A stretch of DNA of 64,000 nucleotides from NCBI RefSeq assembly GCF_051020765.1, contig NW_027469168.1, positions 310,001 to 374,000 on the forward strand. Direction: 5' to 3'. The DNA comes from Lasioglossum baleicum (Eukaryota > Arthropoda > Insecta > Hymenoptera > Halictidae). This document shows positions 38,813-51,133 of the stretch, piece by piece. Position 1 is the first letter of the stretch, and every line of letters starts with the position of its first letter. The position numbers and the translations under genes were made by a program. The notes below the pieces were generated by a model that saw nothing but the letters and a program-made list of their open reading frames with translations, was not told the origin of the DNA and searched no databases.

Positions 38813-39805
38813 AATTGGTAACGTTCTCAAATGGTGTGACGATCTATTTTAATATTCAAACCGTGATCCAAGGTGTCTCTTGCCATTACTGTTCTCCAAA
38901 CTTACTGCCGGAATAAGCTTGTTTCACTCGAGGTATCTCAGCATAGGTGAAGCTACACACTTAGGCGTTCGTCTTTCACAGAAGGTGGCAACGTTCTCGA
39001 GCGGATTGGTCCTCAACGTTCTAGTTCGTACACGAAGTTTAGGTGCCAGCCACAGAGAGGAATAATGATTTCTTTCTCTGGATACGATATTACCCTCTCC
39101 ATACTGCCGGTTAGTTTTTCCGAGCGTAAGGTCTTCGGTACGACGATTGACTATATAGCAATTGGTATTGCTTTCAAATGGACTGACGCTCTACTTTATC
39201 TTTTAAACCTTGAATTAAGGTGTCTATTGCAAAAAATCTTGAGGGCATTTACTTCCGGAAAACCTGTTTTTATTCTCGGAATCGCAGTTGAGGTGAAGCA
39301 ATTGACCTCGCCGATCGTCAATCAAAGAAGGTGATAACGTTATCGGACAGTTTGATACTTGATCTTCTCATTCAAACATGAAATTATGGTGTCCCTCTTC
39401 TGAAATGTCTTGTAATTTGATTCTCTGAACACGATGCGGCACCCACGATACAGCGGGTTATGATCTCGACGGATAAGGTATTCGGTAAGGATTATGACGT
39501 TATTCCAATTGTTAAATTCCTCAATCGTTTTGACGCTCTATCTTGATATACAAACTGGGTATTAGTGTGTCCATTGCCAATACTGTTCAGCGGTTTTGCT
39601 CCTAACATACCTCGTATGACCTTCGGCATCACAGGATAGTTGCAGCTATTAACTTAGTTATGCGAATCTCAAAGAAGGTGGTAACGTTCTAAAACGGTTT
39701 GACCCTTGACCTTACAATTCACACATGAAATTAAGGTGCGCATCACTGAAATGAGTACTAATTTATTTATCTGAACACGAAGTTATTCTCTCGATACTGC
39801 GGGTT

Positions 39806-39826
39806 AGCTTCTCGGCCTATGGCTTT
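39806..39826 (+). repeat. Seam of a shortened B monomer (about 28 bp missing)
   Basis: TTAGCTTCTCGG joins CCTATGGCTTTATAGCC. The AAGGTAAGGCCTTCGGTAAA segment that usually lies between them is missing. Confidence 0.6.
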
Positions 39827-42800
39827 ATAGCCACTCGTAACATTGTCAATCGGAGTGACGCTATATTTTAATATTCAAGCTATGGCAGTAAGGTGTATAG
39901 TTCCAATAGTGCTCAGCGGATTTGCTACCGGAGCTACTGGTTTGAATCTCGGAATCACAGGGGCGGTGAAGCTATTGACATAGCCGTGCGTCTCCCACAA
40001 AAGGTGGCAACGTCTTCGAGCGGTTTGAACCTCGATCATCTAATTCAGGCATGAAGTTAATATGCACGACATTGAAACGAATACTAATTACTTTCTTTGA
40101 ACACGAAGTTATACTCTCGAAGAGGCGGGCGAATATCGCGTAAGGTATCGCGGTCGGTAAAACTTTTGACTGATTACCAATTGGTACCGTTCTCCAACGG
40201 TGTGCCGTTCAGTTTCAATATTGACACCGTCGAGTATGGTGCCTATTTCCAAGACTGTTCAGCGGATTCACTCCCGGAATACCTGATTTCAATCTCAGAA
40301 TCACAGGAGTGGTGAAGCTATTGACTTGGCCGTTCGTACCTCATATATCGCGGTAACGGTCTCGAAGGGTCTGACACACGATCTTCTCATTCATACATGA
40401 AATTAATGCGCGCGTCATTAGAGTGAACGCTAATTCGCCCTCTGAACACGATGTTGTACCATCGATGAAGCGGGTGAAGTCCGCGGAAGGTCAGGTCTTC
40501 AGTAAAACGTCTGACTCTATACTAATTTCAAACGTTCTCAAACGGCGTGACGCTCTACATTGATATTCAAACCGTGACTAAAGGTGTCCATTGTCTATAC
40601 TGTTCTGCTGCTTTACTCTTGGAGCACCTGGTTTGACTCTCGGAATCATAGGATAAGTGATGCTACTGACTTAGCCATTCGACCCATAAAGAGGGTGGTT
40701 CCGTTCGCGAACTGTGACACTCGACCTTCTAATTCATACAAGAAGTAAAGGTGCACTTCACTGAAATCAATATTAATTTGCTTCTCTGAGTACGGAGTTA
40801 TACTCTCGATACAGAAGGTTGGGATCTCCGAGTGTAAGGTATTCTATAATAAGAATTAGTTTACACCAATTAGTAATGATCACAGATGGTTTGACTCTCT
40901 ACAATAATATTCATACTCTTAATTATGGTGTCTATTTCCAATACTGTTCAGCAGGTTGACAACAGGAATACCTGATTTGACTATCAGAATCACGGAATAG
41001 GTGAAGCTATTGATTTAACCGTACGACTTCCAAAGAAGGTGGGAACGTCCACGAACGGTTTGACCCTTGCATATTCTACTCCTTCATGAAAATAGGGCGT
41101 CCATCTGGTAAAATGTCTACTAATACGTTCCTGTGAGCCCAGAATACGACAGCTGCTACGACGGCTCAAGTTCTGGGAATGTGTTGTATAGGTTAAAAAC
41201 AATGATTTTGTACCAATTGGTATTGTTTTCCGACGGTTTGCCTCTTAACCTTAATATTCATGCCCTGAATTAAAGTGTTTATTGCCAATATTATTAAGCG
41301 CATTTACTCCAAGATTGCGTGGCCTGACTCTCGCAGTAGCAGGATCTTTGTAGCTATTGGCATAGCTGTGCGACATTCAAAGTAGGTGGGATCGTTCTCC
41401 AACAATACGACTCTTGATCTTGCTATTGACACAGCATAAAACTGTCCGTTTGCTAAAATGCCTACTAATTTCCTTGCGTGAGCACTTAATATGATAGCCG
41501 ATACTGCGGGTTTGGGTCTACCAAGGTAAGGAATGCAGTAAAAAGTATGACTTTATACCAATTCGTTATGATCTCCAACGGATTGACTATCTACTCCAAT
41601 TTTTAAACCGGTAAATTAGGTATCTATTGCCAGTGATGTTAAGCGGATTTACTTCTGGAATGCCAGTCTTGATTCTCGGAACCACAAGTATAGGTGAAGC
41701 TATTGAATAAGTCGTTCGACCATCGATGAACCTGGTAACGTTCTCGAACTGTTTGACATTGGATCTTCCAAATCATAGGAGAAACTAACGAGCCCGTCAG
41801 TAAAATCATTACTAATATGGTTCCTTGGTCACGGAGCTATACCGACCGTTCACCGGTATATATTCTCAGAAGTTAAGGTATCCGTTAAAGAATTTGACGT
41901 TGTACAAATTTGTCGCATTGTCAAACCGTTTGACGCTCTACTTCAATATTCAAACCAAGAATTAAGGAATCTAATGCCAATACCGTTCAGATAATTATCT
42001 TCCGGATGCCTGGTTTGACTTTCGGAATCGCAGGATGGCTGAAGCTATTGTCTTCTCCTTTCAAACTTCAAGTAGTGCGGTAACGTTCTCGGACTGTTTG
42101 ACGGTCTATCTTCTAATGCATACAAGAACCTATGATGTCCATCACTAAAATGTATACTATTGTCTTCCACTGAACACGAAATTATGCTCTGGATACGGCG
42201 TGTTAGCTCCTCGGTAGGTAAAGCTTTTGGTAGAAGGTTTGTCTGTATACCAATGAGTAGAGATCTACATCGTGTTGACGGCCCGCTTGAATATTTATGA
42301 CGTGAATCACGGTGTCCATTGCCAATATTTTTCAGCGTATTTATGCCTGCAATACCTGGTTTTGCTGTCGGAATCATTGGACAAGTGAAGCCATTAACTC
42401 TGACGTTTGATTCTCATCTAGGGGTAGTTACGCTCTAGAACGGCTTTACTCTCGACATTCTAATTTATTCATGTAATTAAGGTGCCTACCTCTATTGTGT
42501 ATTGTAATTTGTTTCTCTGAACACGATGTTATACTCTCGATACAGCTGATTAGACACTCGCATGCTAAGGCCTTCAGTAAAAGGTTTGACTCTATACCAA
42601 TTGGTAACACTCTCAAATGGAGTGACGCTCTACTTCATTATTAAAACCGTGTATTACGTTGTATAATGCCAACACTGTTCTTCGAATTTACACCCGGAAT
42701 ACCTGGTTTGACTCTCGCAACCATAGGGTAGGTGAAGCTAATATCTAGGGCGATCAATTCGCATCTACAGTGGCACCGCTCTCGAACGGTTTTACCATCG

Positions 42801-43165
42801 ACCTTCTAACTCATACATGAAATTGAGGTGCCCGTCGCTAAAATGTAAATTAATTTGTTATTCTGTACACGCTGTTTTACCACAGATACAACGGTCTAGG
42901 CTTTCGGTGGGTGTGGTCATCTGTAAGACGACCCACTATATTCATGTTGGTACCGATCTCAAAATTACTGACGCTCTACTTTAGACTCAAACCGCGAAGT
43001 AAAGTGTGCATTGCCGGTGCTGTGCAGAGCACTTAATTCCATAATACCTGGTTTGACTCTAGGAATCACAGGATAGGCGTACCTACTGTCTTAGCTTCCT
43101 CGATTTTAAGGAATATAGTAATGTTTTCGAAAGGTTTGGCAATCGATCGTGTAATTCATGGATGG

Positions 43166-43548
43166 AGTCACTCCGCCGTACAACATTATCAATTAAGACA
43201 ACGTAATCCTTTTTAAGCAATACATTACCCTCCGAGAACCTATCCCGCTGAAACGAGTGTCTATCATAGTTTTCACGGACACAAATGCAGACATACACCT
43301 CAGTTTCACGTATGAATAGCAAAATTGAGGGTCAAGCTGTTCGAGCAGGTTAACACCTTGTTTTAGAGTCGTACTGCTCAGTTCATAGCTTCTCCGATCC
43401 TGTTATTCCGAGGGTCAGACCAGGAATTCCAGGAGTCTATCCGCAGAATAGTACTGGCAATAGGCACCTTAATTCTCAGTACAAATAGTACAGAGCAGAG
43501 TCATACCGTTGTAGAATTTTACCTACAGGTATAGAGTCAAACTTTTTG
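43166..43548 (-). repeat. Single inverted B monomer inside a plus array
   Basis: About 383 bases, just over one monomer, read on the minus strand between two plus-oriented B blocks. On the left, AATTCATGGATGGAGT turns into minus text ACAACATTATCAATTAAGAC. On the right, minus text ATAGAGTCAAACTTTT turns into plus text TGACCTTCTGCTGTAATAC. It carries subfamily B2 markers in reverse complement (CGAGTGTCTATCATAG, GCAGACAT, GAATAGCAAAATTGAG). A micro-inversion, or insertion of an inverted unit, are both possible. Confidence 0.82.
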
Positions 43549-45439
43549 ACCTTCTGCTGTAATACTCATAGCGTGAATTAAAGTGTCCATGCCAATGTTG
43601 TTCAGTGAACTTACTCCTGGAATTCCAGGCTTGACTCTCAGAATCCCAGGATAGATGAATCTGTTGACTCCGTGGTTTGACAAAAAAAGAAAGTGGAAAA
43701 GTTCTTACACAATTTCTATCTCGATCTTCTTACTCATACATGAATTTAAGGTGATCGTCACTAAAATGTATACTCATTTGCTTCTCTGAACGCTAAGCTA
43801 TACCCACGATACAGCTGGTTTTGTTCTCGGAAGGTAAGGTGTCCCGTATGGAGTATGACATATCGTCATTGATATATATCAATTGATTACGTTCACCAGC
43901 GGTTTGGCTTTTTACTTTAATGATTATACCGTGAATAGCGGAGACTATTGACAATAATTTTCAGCGCGTTCAGTCCTGGAATTCCTGATTTGCATCCCGG
44001 AATCGCATGATAGCTGCAGCTATTTATTTGGCTGTTCGTCTCCCACAGAAGGTGGTAATGTTCTCGAACGCTTTGACCCTCGATATTCTAATCCCTAATG
44101 AAATTAAGGACACCGTCACTAACATATTTACTAATTTGATTCTCTGAGCACGAAGTTACTCTCTTGATAAAGCGGGTGTGGTTCGCGGAAGGTACGGACA
44201 TCCGTAAAACGTTTGACTTTATAGAAATTGGTGACCATCGCAAACGGTTATACGCTCAATTTTAATATTCAATATGTGAATTAAGGTGTCTATTGCCAAC
44301 ACTGTGAAGCGGAATTTACTCCCGGAATTCCTGATACGACTATCGAAATAAAATGATACGTGAAGCTTTTGACTTTACCGTTCGACTCTCAAATATGGTG
44401 GGAACGATCTCGAACAGTTTGATGCTCGATCTTCTAATTCACATATGAGATAAAGGTGTCAGTCTCCTAAAACGTCTACTAATTTGTTCCTCTGATCCCG
44501 AAGTTATACCCACGATAGAGCGGGTTATGTTTCCGGAGGGTAGGGTATCTGCTGACGAGTACCACGTTATATCAACTGGTAACGTTCTCCAGCCTTTTGA
44601 TTCTGTATTTTAATATTCATACAGTCAGTTGAGGTGTTTATTGCAAATACTGATTTTGGAATTGCAGGATAGGTGTAGCTATTTATCTAGAAGATCGGCT
44701 CTCGATGATGGTGGTAACGTTGTGCAACGGTTTGAACATCGCTCTTTCAATTCGTACATGAGAGTAATGAGCCTCGCACTAAAATGTATACTAATTAGCT
44801 TATCTTATCACGAGGATATACTCTCGACACATTGGGATACGTTCGCGGAAGATAACGTCCTCTGCATAGCGTATATGGTTATACCAATTTGTAACGTTCT
44901 CAAATGGATAGACGCTCTATATTATTATTATAGCGTCTATTATAGTGTCCGATGCCAATACTGTGCAGCGGATTTTCTCCTGGAATACCTAGTTTGACTT
45001 TCGAAATCACACGATAGGTGTACTTATTGTCATAGCCGTTCGATCCTCAAAGAAGATGGTAACGTCCCCGAAATGTTTGACACACGATCTTCATAATTCA
45101 TGCATGAAATTATGGTGCCCGACACTAAAATGCATACGAATTTGCTTCTCCGAACATTAAGTTGTACTCTCGATACAGCGGGTACATATCTTGGAAGGTG
45201 AGGCCTTCGGATAAAAGTTTGACTTTATACCAATTGGTAAAGTTCTCCGACGGATTGACCTTCTACTTTAATGTTCATACCGTCAATTATGACGTCTATG
45301 ACCATCACTGTTCAGCGGATAGACATCCTGAATAACTAACCTGACTATCGGAATCGCAGGATAGGTGCAGCTATAGACTTAGCCATTCGTCTCTCACAGA
45401 TGGTGCTAACACTCCCGAAAGGTTTCAACCTCGATCTTC

Positions 45440-45730
45440 TACTTCATGCATGGAAGTAAGGAGCACGTCCGAAAATTGAGTACTAGTCCTTACCTCTGAG
45501 CCCGGTGTTATAATCTCGATAAAGCGGGTTAGTTTTTCGGAGGGTTTAGCATTCTGTAAGACATTCAACCCTATACGAATAGTTAACGTTCTACAACGGC
45601 ATGACGGCCTGCTTTAATATTCAAACCGGGAATGAATGTATCTATTGCCAAATCTGTTGAGCGGATTTACTCCCGGAATACCTGGTTGCGCTCTCGGAAT
45701 CGCAGGATCCGTGGAGCTACTGACTTAGCC
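45440..45730 (+). repeat. B4 segment with a counterpart at 34250-34550
   Basis: The linked set TTAGTTTTTCGGAGGGT, CATTCTGTAAG, CACGAAT or TACGAAT, CTACAACGGCATGACGGCCT and ATTCAAACCGGGAATGA is shared with the segment 11.2 kb upstream. It is related to copies at 13.08, 26.85 and 50.19 kb. These define one B subfamily. Confidence 0.65.
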
Positions 45731-45784
45731 GTTCGTCTCACACAGAATATGGCAACTTTCTCGAAATGTTAGACGCTCGACCTT

Positions 45785-45832
45785 CTTATTCATAATGAAT
45801 AATGACAACATGAAAGTGACAACTGAACTTTG
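45785..45832 (+). repeat. Seam of a shortened B monomer with filler
   Basis: CTTCTTATTCATAATGAA is followed by TAATGACAACATGAAAGTGA and then CTTTGACTTTATAGCG. Most of the second half is missing, and about 30 bases at the join are not easily placed in the consensus. Confidence 0.6.
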
Positions 45833-47856
45833 ACTTTATAGCGATTAGTGCGTTTCCATACGGAGTGACGCTCTATATTAATATTCATTCCCCGAATATA
45901 TTTATCTATTGCCAATACTCCTTAGCGCATTTGCGACAGGAATATCTTGGTTGACTCTCGGAATCATAGGATAGTTGAAGCTCATAACTAAGGCGTTCGA
46001 TTCCGAACTAATCTTGTAACGTTTCCGAACGGAATTACACACGACCTTATAATTCATATATGAAATTAATGTGTCCGTCACGAAGGTGTGAATTAATTTG
46101 TTCCCCTGAACACGATGTAATACTCCCGATACAACGGATTGGGGTTTCGTTGGGTAAGGTCATCATTGAGATGTTTGACTTTATAGCCATTGGTAACGTT
46201 CGACAACGTTTGGACGTTTCGCATTAATATTCAAACCGTGAATTAAATTATCTTTTGCCAACATTGTTCAGCGGATTTACAACTGGAATACCTGGTATGA
46301 ATCTCGGAAACACAGGATATGTGAAGCTATTGACAAAGCTGCTCGAATATCACACAAGTTGGAAATGGCCTCGAACGGTTTGACCCTCAGTTTTCTAATT
46401 CCTACTCGAAATCAATATGCCATCACTATAATCTATAGTAACCTGATTCTTTAAACCCGAAGTTATACTCTCGTTACTGGGGTTAGTTTATTGGAGGGTA
46501 AGGTCTTCAATAAAACATTGACTTTATACGAATTCTTGCTTATTGCCAATACTGTACAGCGGATTTACTCTCGGATTACCTGGATTGACACTTGGAATCT
46601 CAGGATAGGTGAAGCTACTAACCTGGCCGTTCCTCTCCCACGGAAGGTTGTAAATTTCTCGAATGATTTGACGATAGACAATTTAATTCATACATGAAGT
46701 TATGGTGCACGTCACAGAATTGAATACTAATTTGTTTCTCTGAACGCGAAGTTATAATCCTGATACAGCGTGTTAGGTTCCGTTACGGTAAGTCTTTCGG
46801 TAAAATGTTTGATACAATGCCAATATGTAACGTTCTATGACGGTTTGACTGTCTATGTTAATATTTATACCGTGAATTGTGGCGTCTATTGCCAATACTG
46901 ATCAGCGGATTTACTCCTGTAATGCCAGGCTTGACTCTCGGAATCACAAGTTTAGGTGAAGCTACTGACTCTCCCATAAGCTGGGAACGTTCTGAAACTG
47001 TTTGGCACTCGATCTTCTAATTCATACATGAAGGTAATGTACCCGTCACTAAAACGCATACATATTTATATCTCTGATCTCGAGTTTATGCTCTTGAAAG
47101 AGACGGTCAATTTCTCGGATTGTAAGGCCTCCGGTAAAATGTTTTACTCTATTCCAATGCGTAACGTAATCCAACGGTTTGAAACAGTACTTCAATATTC
47201 CTATCGTGAACTAAGGTGTCTATAGCCAATGCTGATCAGTAGATTTACTACTGAAATTAGTTGTTTGGCTCTCGGAATCGCATTATGCCTTATGCTACTA
47301 ACTTAGCCGTTCGAATCTCATTGAATGTAGTAACGGTCTCAAGCGGTTTGACCATCGTTCGTCAAATTCATACATGTAATTAACGGGCTCGTCGCTAGGA
47401 CGAATGCTAATTCGTCCCACTGAACACTATGTCATGTCCTCGATAGAGCCGGTTAATTTTTCCGGGGGATAAGGCCTTCGGTAGAACGTTTGACTATATA
47501 GGAATTTATAACAATCTCTAACGGCTTGAGGCTGACCTTTTATATTCATACCGTGAATTAAGGGGTCCATTGCCAAGACAGTTCTGCGGATTTACTCCAG
47601 GAACACATGATGTGACTCTACTACACAGGATATCTGAAGCTATTGAGCTATCCGTTTGGATCTCTTAGAAGGTAGTAACGGTCTAGAAATGATTGACCGT
47701 GGATTTTATAATTCACACATTAAATTGATGTAGTTGTCACTAAAACTTATATTACTTTGTCCCGCTGGACACGATATTATACTCTCGATACAGCGTTTTA
47801 ATTTCTCGGAGGGTAAGGTCATCGGTATAACGTTTGACTTTATAGGAATTGGTAAC

Positions 47857-48202
47857 CGTATTTAACGGTTTGACGCTCTTCGTTAATATTCATACCGTGA
47901 ATTAAAGTGTCTATTGCCAATACTGTTTAACGGATTTATTCCCAGAATAATTGCTATGGCTCTAGGAACCATAGGATAGGCGAAGCTATTGGCTTAGCAT
48001 TTCGTCTTTCATATAATGTGGCAACGTTCTCGAATGGTTTGGGCCACGATATTTTAATTCGTACATGAAGTTAAGGTGCCCGTCACCGAAGTGATTACTA
48101 ATTTATTTCTCCCAACACGAGCTTATACCCTCGATGAAACCGGTGAGGTTGACGGGAGGCAAGGTCTTCGGTAAAACTGTTGACTTTATAGCACTTGGTA
48201 AC
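47857..48202 (+). repeat. Representative satellite B monomer (346 bp dimer)
   Basis: A full-length copy. First half 47857-48025 (169 bases) and second half 48026-48202 (177 bases). Both halves open with the same text in altered form: an AACGG/AATGG plus TTTG core, an AATTCATAC-like stretch, and GAATTAA(A/G)G or GAAGTTAAGGTG. Further in, CGGAAT...GATAGG and CGGTAAAA...TTTGACTT align loosely. The monomer is therefore an ancient two-part unit with well diverged halves. Confidence 0.85.
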
Positions 48203-48596
48203 GTTCGCAAACGGTCTGACGCTCTACTTTAATATTCAAACCGTGAATTATGGTATTTATTACCAATAGTGTTCAGCGGGTTTACTCCCGAAATGCCACA
48301 TTTCAATCTCGGAATCGAACGAGAGGTGAATCTATTGACATAGCCGTTCGATACTCAAAGAAGGTGGCATCGTGCTCAAACGGTTTGACCAACTATCTTG
48401 TAACTCAAACATGAAATTAAGCTGCCTGTCACTCAAATGCATACTAATTTGTTTCCCGTATCACGAAGCTATAATCCCGATACGGCAGGATAGCTGCACC
48501 GAAGGTGAGGCTTTCGGTAGTGTGTTTGAGTCTATAACAATACGTATCGGCCTCCCACGATTTGACCGCCTACTTTGGAGCTAATGCCGAGAATTC

Positions 48597-48990
48597 GGGT
48601 GTCTATTGCCTATGCTGTACAGAGGATGTACTCCCAGATTGACTGGTTTGACTGTCGGTATCACAGGATAGTTGCAGGTATTGACGTAGCTGTGCCACTC
48701 TTAAAGAAGGTGGCTACGTTCTCGATCGGTTTGCCCTCGATATTCCTATATATGCACGATAATAATGTATCCGTCTGCTAAAATGTCTAATAATTCGATC
48801 ACGTGAAAACTAAGGACACAATTGCTGCAGCGTGTTACTTTCCCAGAGGTAAGGAATTGGGTAAAGCGAATGACTTTATTCCAATTGGTAACGTTCTCCG
48901 ACAGTTGGACTCCCTACTTTAATATTCATACCGTGATGTAACGTGCCTATTGCTAATACTGTTTAGTGGATTTTATCCGGAATACCTTGT
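48597..48990 (+). repeat. B segment with a distant twin at 14915-15320
   Basis: Twin of the segment near 15 kb: GACGTAGCTGTGCCACTCT, CCTCGATATTCCTATATATG, GTGAAAACTAAGGACACAAT and CGACAGTTGGACT are shared. Neighbouring monomers lack these variants. Confidence 0.75.
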
Positions 48991-51122
48991 TTGACGATCG
49001 GAAATCATAGGATAGGTGGAGATGCTGACGTAGACGTTCGACTATCGAAGGAGGTGCTAAAGTTCGGAAACGGATTGACCCCCGATCTTCTAATTCACAC
49101 ATGACGTTAAGGTGCCCGGCATTAAAATCTGTTGTAACTTTATCCACTATACACAATGTTATACTATCGATGCAGCGGGTTAGCATCTCGGGTGGTAAGG
49201 CCTTCTGGAAAAAGTTTAACCTTATATAAATGGGTAACGATCTACAATGGTATGATGGTCTGCTTCAATATTCATACCGTGTGTTAATTTGTCTACGGCC
49301 AACGCTGTTCAGCAGCCTTCCTCCAGGAATATCCGGTTGGACTATCGGAAACACAGGTCAGGTGAAGCTATTCATATAGCCGTTTGTATCTTACAGAAGG
49401 TGACAACTTTCCCTATCGGTTTGACTCTCGATCTTCTAATCCATACATGAAGTTAAGTTGCCCGTCACTGAAATGAAGACTTCTTCCTTTCTCTGAACAG
49501 GATGTTATACTCTTGTTGAAGTCGGTGAGATTCGCGGAAGTTATCGCCTTCGGTACGCGTTTGACTTTATGCCAATTGGTAACGTTCTAAATCGGTTTGA
49601 CGCTCCATTTTAATATTCCAACCTTGAACTATGGTTTCTATTGGCAATACTGTTCAGCGCATTTGCTCCTGGAATACCTGGGTAAACTCTTGGAATATCA
49701 GGATCTGTGAAGCTATCGACATAGCCGTTTGTCTCTCACAGACGGTTGCAAAGCTCTCGAGCGGATTGACACTCGATTTCCTTATTCAAAGACGCAACAA
49801 AGGTATCCGTCACTAAAATATAGACTAATTTGTATCTCTGAACTAGTAGTTATGCTATCGATACAGCGGGTTAGGTTCGCGAAAAATAAATGCCCTCGGT
49901 GTGAAGCTTCACTACATACGTATTGGTAAACTTCTACTACGGTTTGACTCTGTACATTGCCAATACTATTGCGAATACTGTTCAGCGGATTTTCTCCCGG
50001 AATACCTGATTGGACACTCGAAAACACAGGATGGGTGAAGCTATTGACTTAGCCGTCTGAATCTCAAACATGGTGGTAGCGCTCTCAAACGGCAAGACCC
50101 TCGAGTTTTCGATTCATGCATGAAATTAAGGTGCTCGACACTAAGATGTATAAGAGCTAGTATCTCCGAACACGGTGTAATACACCCGATACAGTGAGTT
50201 AGTTTTTCGAAGGGAAGGGCATTCTGTAATAAGTTTGACCCTACACCTATAGGTAATGCCCTACAACGGCTTGACGCGTTACTTTTAATATTCGAACGGT
50301 GAACTAAGCTGTCTACCATACTGTTCAGCGGATTTACTTCCGGAATACCTGGCTTGCCTCCCCGACTCACAGGATAGGTGAAGCTATTGACTTTCCCGCT
50401 CGTCTCTAAAATAAGGTTATAGCGTTCTCGAAAGGTGTGACGTTCGATCTTCTAATGCATACATGAAGTTAAGGTGCCAGTCACTGAATTGGAGACTCAT
50501 TTCTTTATCTGAGCACGAAGTGTAATATACTGTTATGATATATTCCATTTTTTTTTTCAAAATTTCATGTTTTTAATTTCAGAAATTGAATCGTACGTGA
50601 AAAGTGCTTTTGGAATTAGTTGAGCATACGTTTGTGACAATATTTTGTTACATAACCTGTTATATTATATGATTGTCTCCATATGTACCTTCGCTGCCGG
50701 CACGATACCACTGCAGTCGTTTTGTGATTGCGTTCGGTAGATGGTAACGACACTACCTGATGGTCGTCGGAAATTACTATTGCCTTGATATAGTATCCTA
50801 TGCATCTTTCCCCAGTTTTCCGTTTATTTATTCATACTGAATTTACTGTTGTGATATTTTCAATTTTTTTTTCATGATTTCCAATTTTAATTTTAAGAAA
50901 CTTTATTTCCCAGTAATAGTGTCTTTGGAATTAATTGAGCCTACACGTTTATGACATTATCATGTTTAAAACATTATCATTTGATATGATTGTCTGTATA
51001 AGTACCTACGCTGTCGGAGCTACACGACTGGCCGGGGCTTGTAGTTGCGTTCGGGAGATCGGAGCGACACTACTGTATGGTCTATCTTAATTTCTGTAAC
51101 CCTGCTTTTGCACCGTATGCAT

Positions 51123-51133
51123 CCCCCCCCCCC
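51123..51133. repeat. Run of eleven C inside an A monomer
   Basis: Eleven C follow GTATGCAT, where other A monomers read TCTTTCCCAG. This could be a true expansion or a sequencing artefact. Confidence 0.9.

Larger units (their letters stand above)
25601..43165 (+). repeat. Satellite B array, plus orientation (largest block)
   Basis: About 51 B monomers in head-to-tail plus orientation over 17.5 kb, the longest uninterrupted run in the window. Subfamilies are mixed without an obvious regular order. At least five internally shortened monomers occur here (near 30836, 32635, 33657, 38800 and 39815). A B4-type segment near 34.25-34.55 kb has a close counterpart at 45.44-45.73 kb, offset about 11.2 kb. 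I saw no gene, no inserted element and no foreign sequence. Confidence 0.92.
43549..50521 (+). repeat. Satellite B array, plus orientation (last block before A)
   Basis: About 20 B monomers in plus orientation. Shortened units occur near 44653 (about 37 bases lost) and 45790-45828 (about 120 bases lost, with some 30 bases of unclear filler). The block ends inside a monomer: GAGCACGAAGT is followed at once by A-type text GTAATATACTGTTATGATAT. No gene is seen. Confidence 0.92.
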
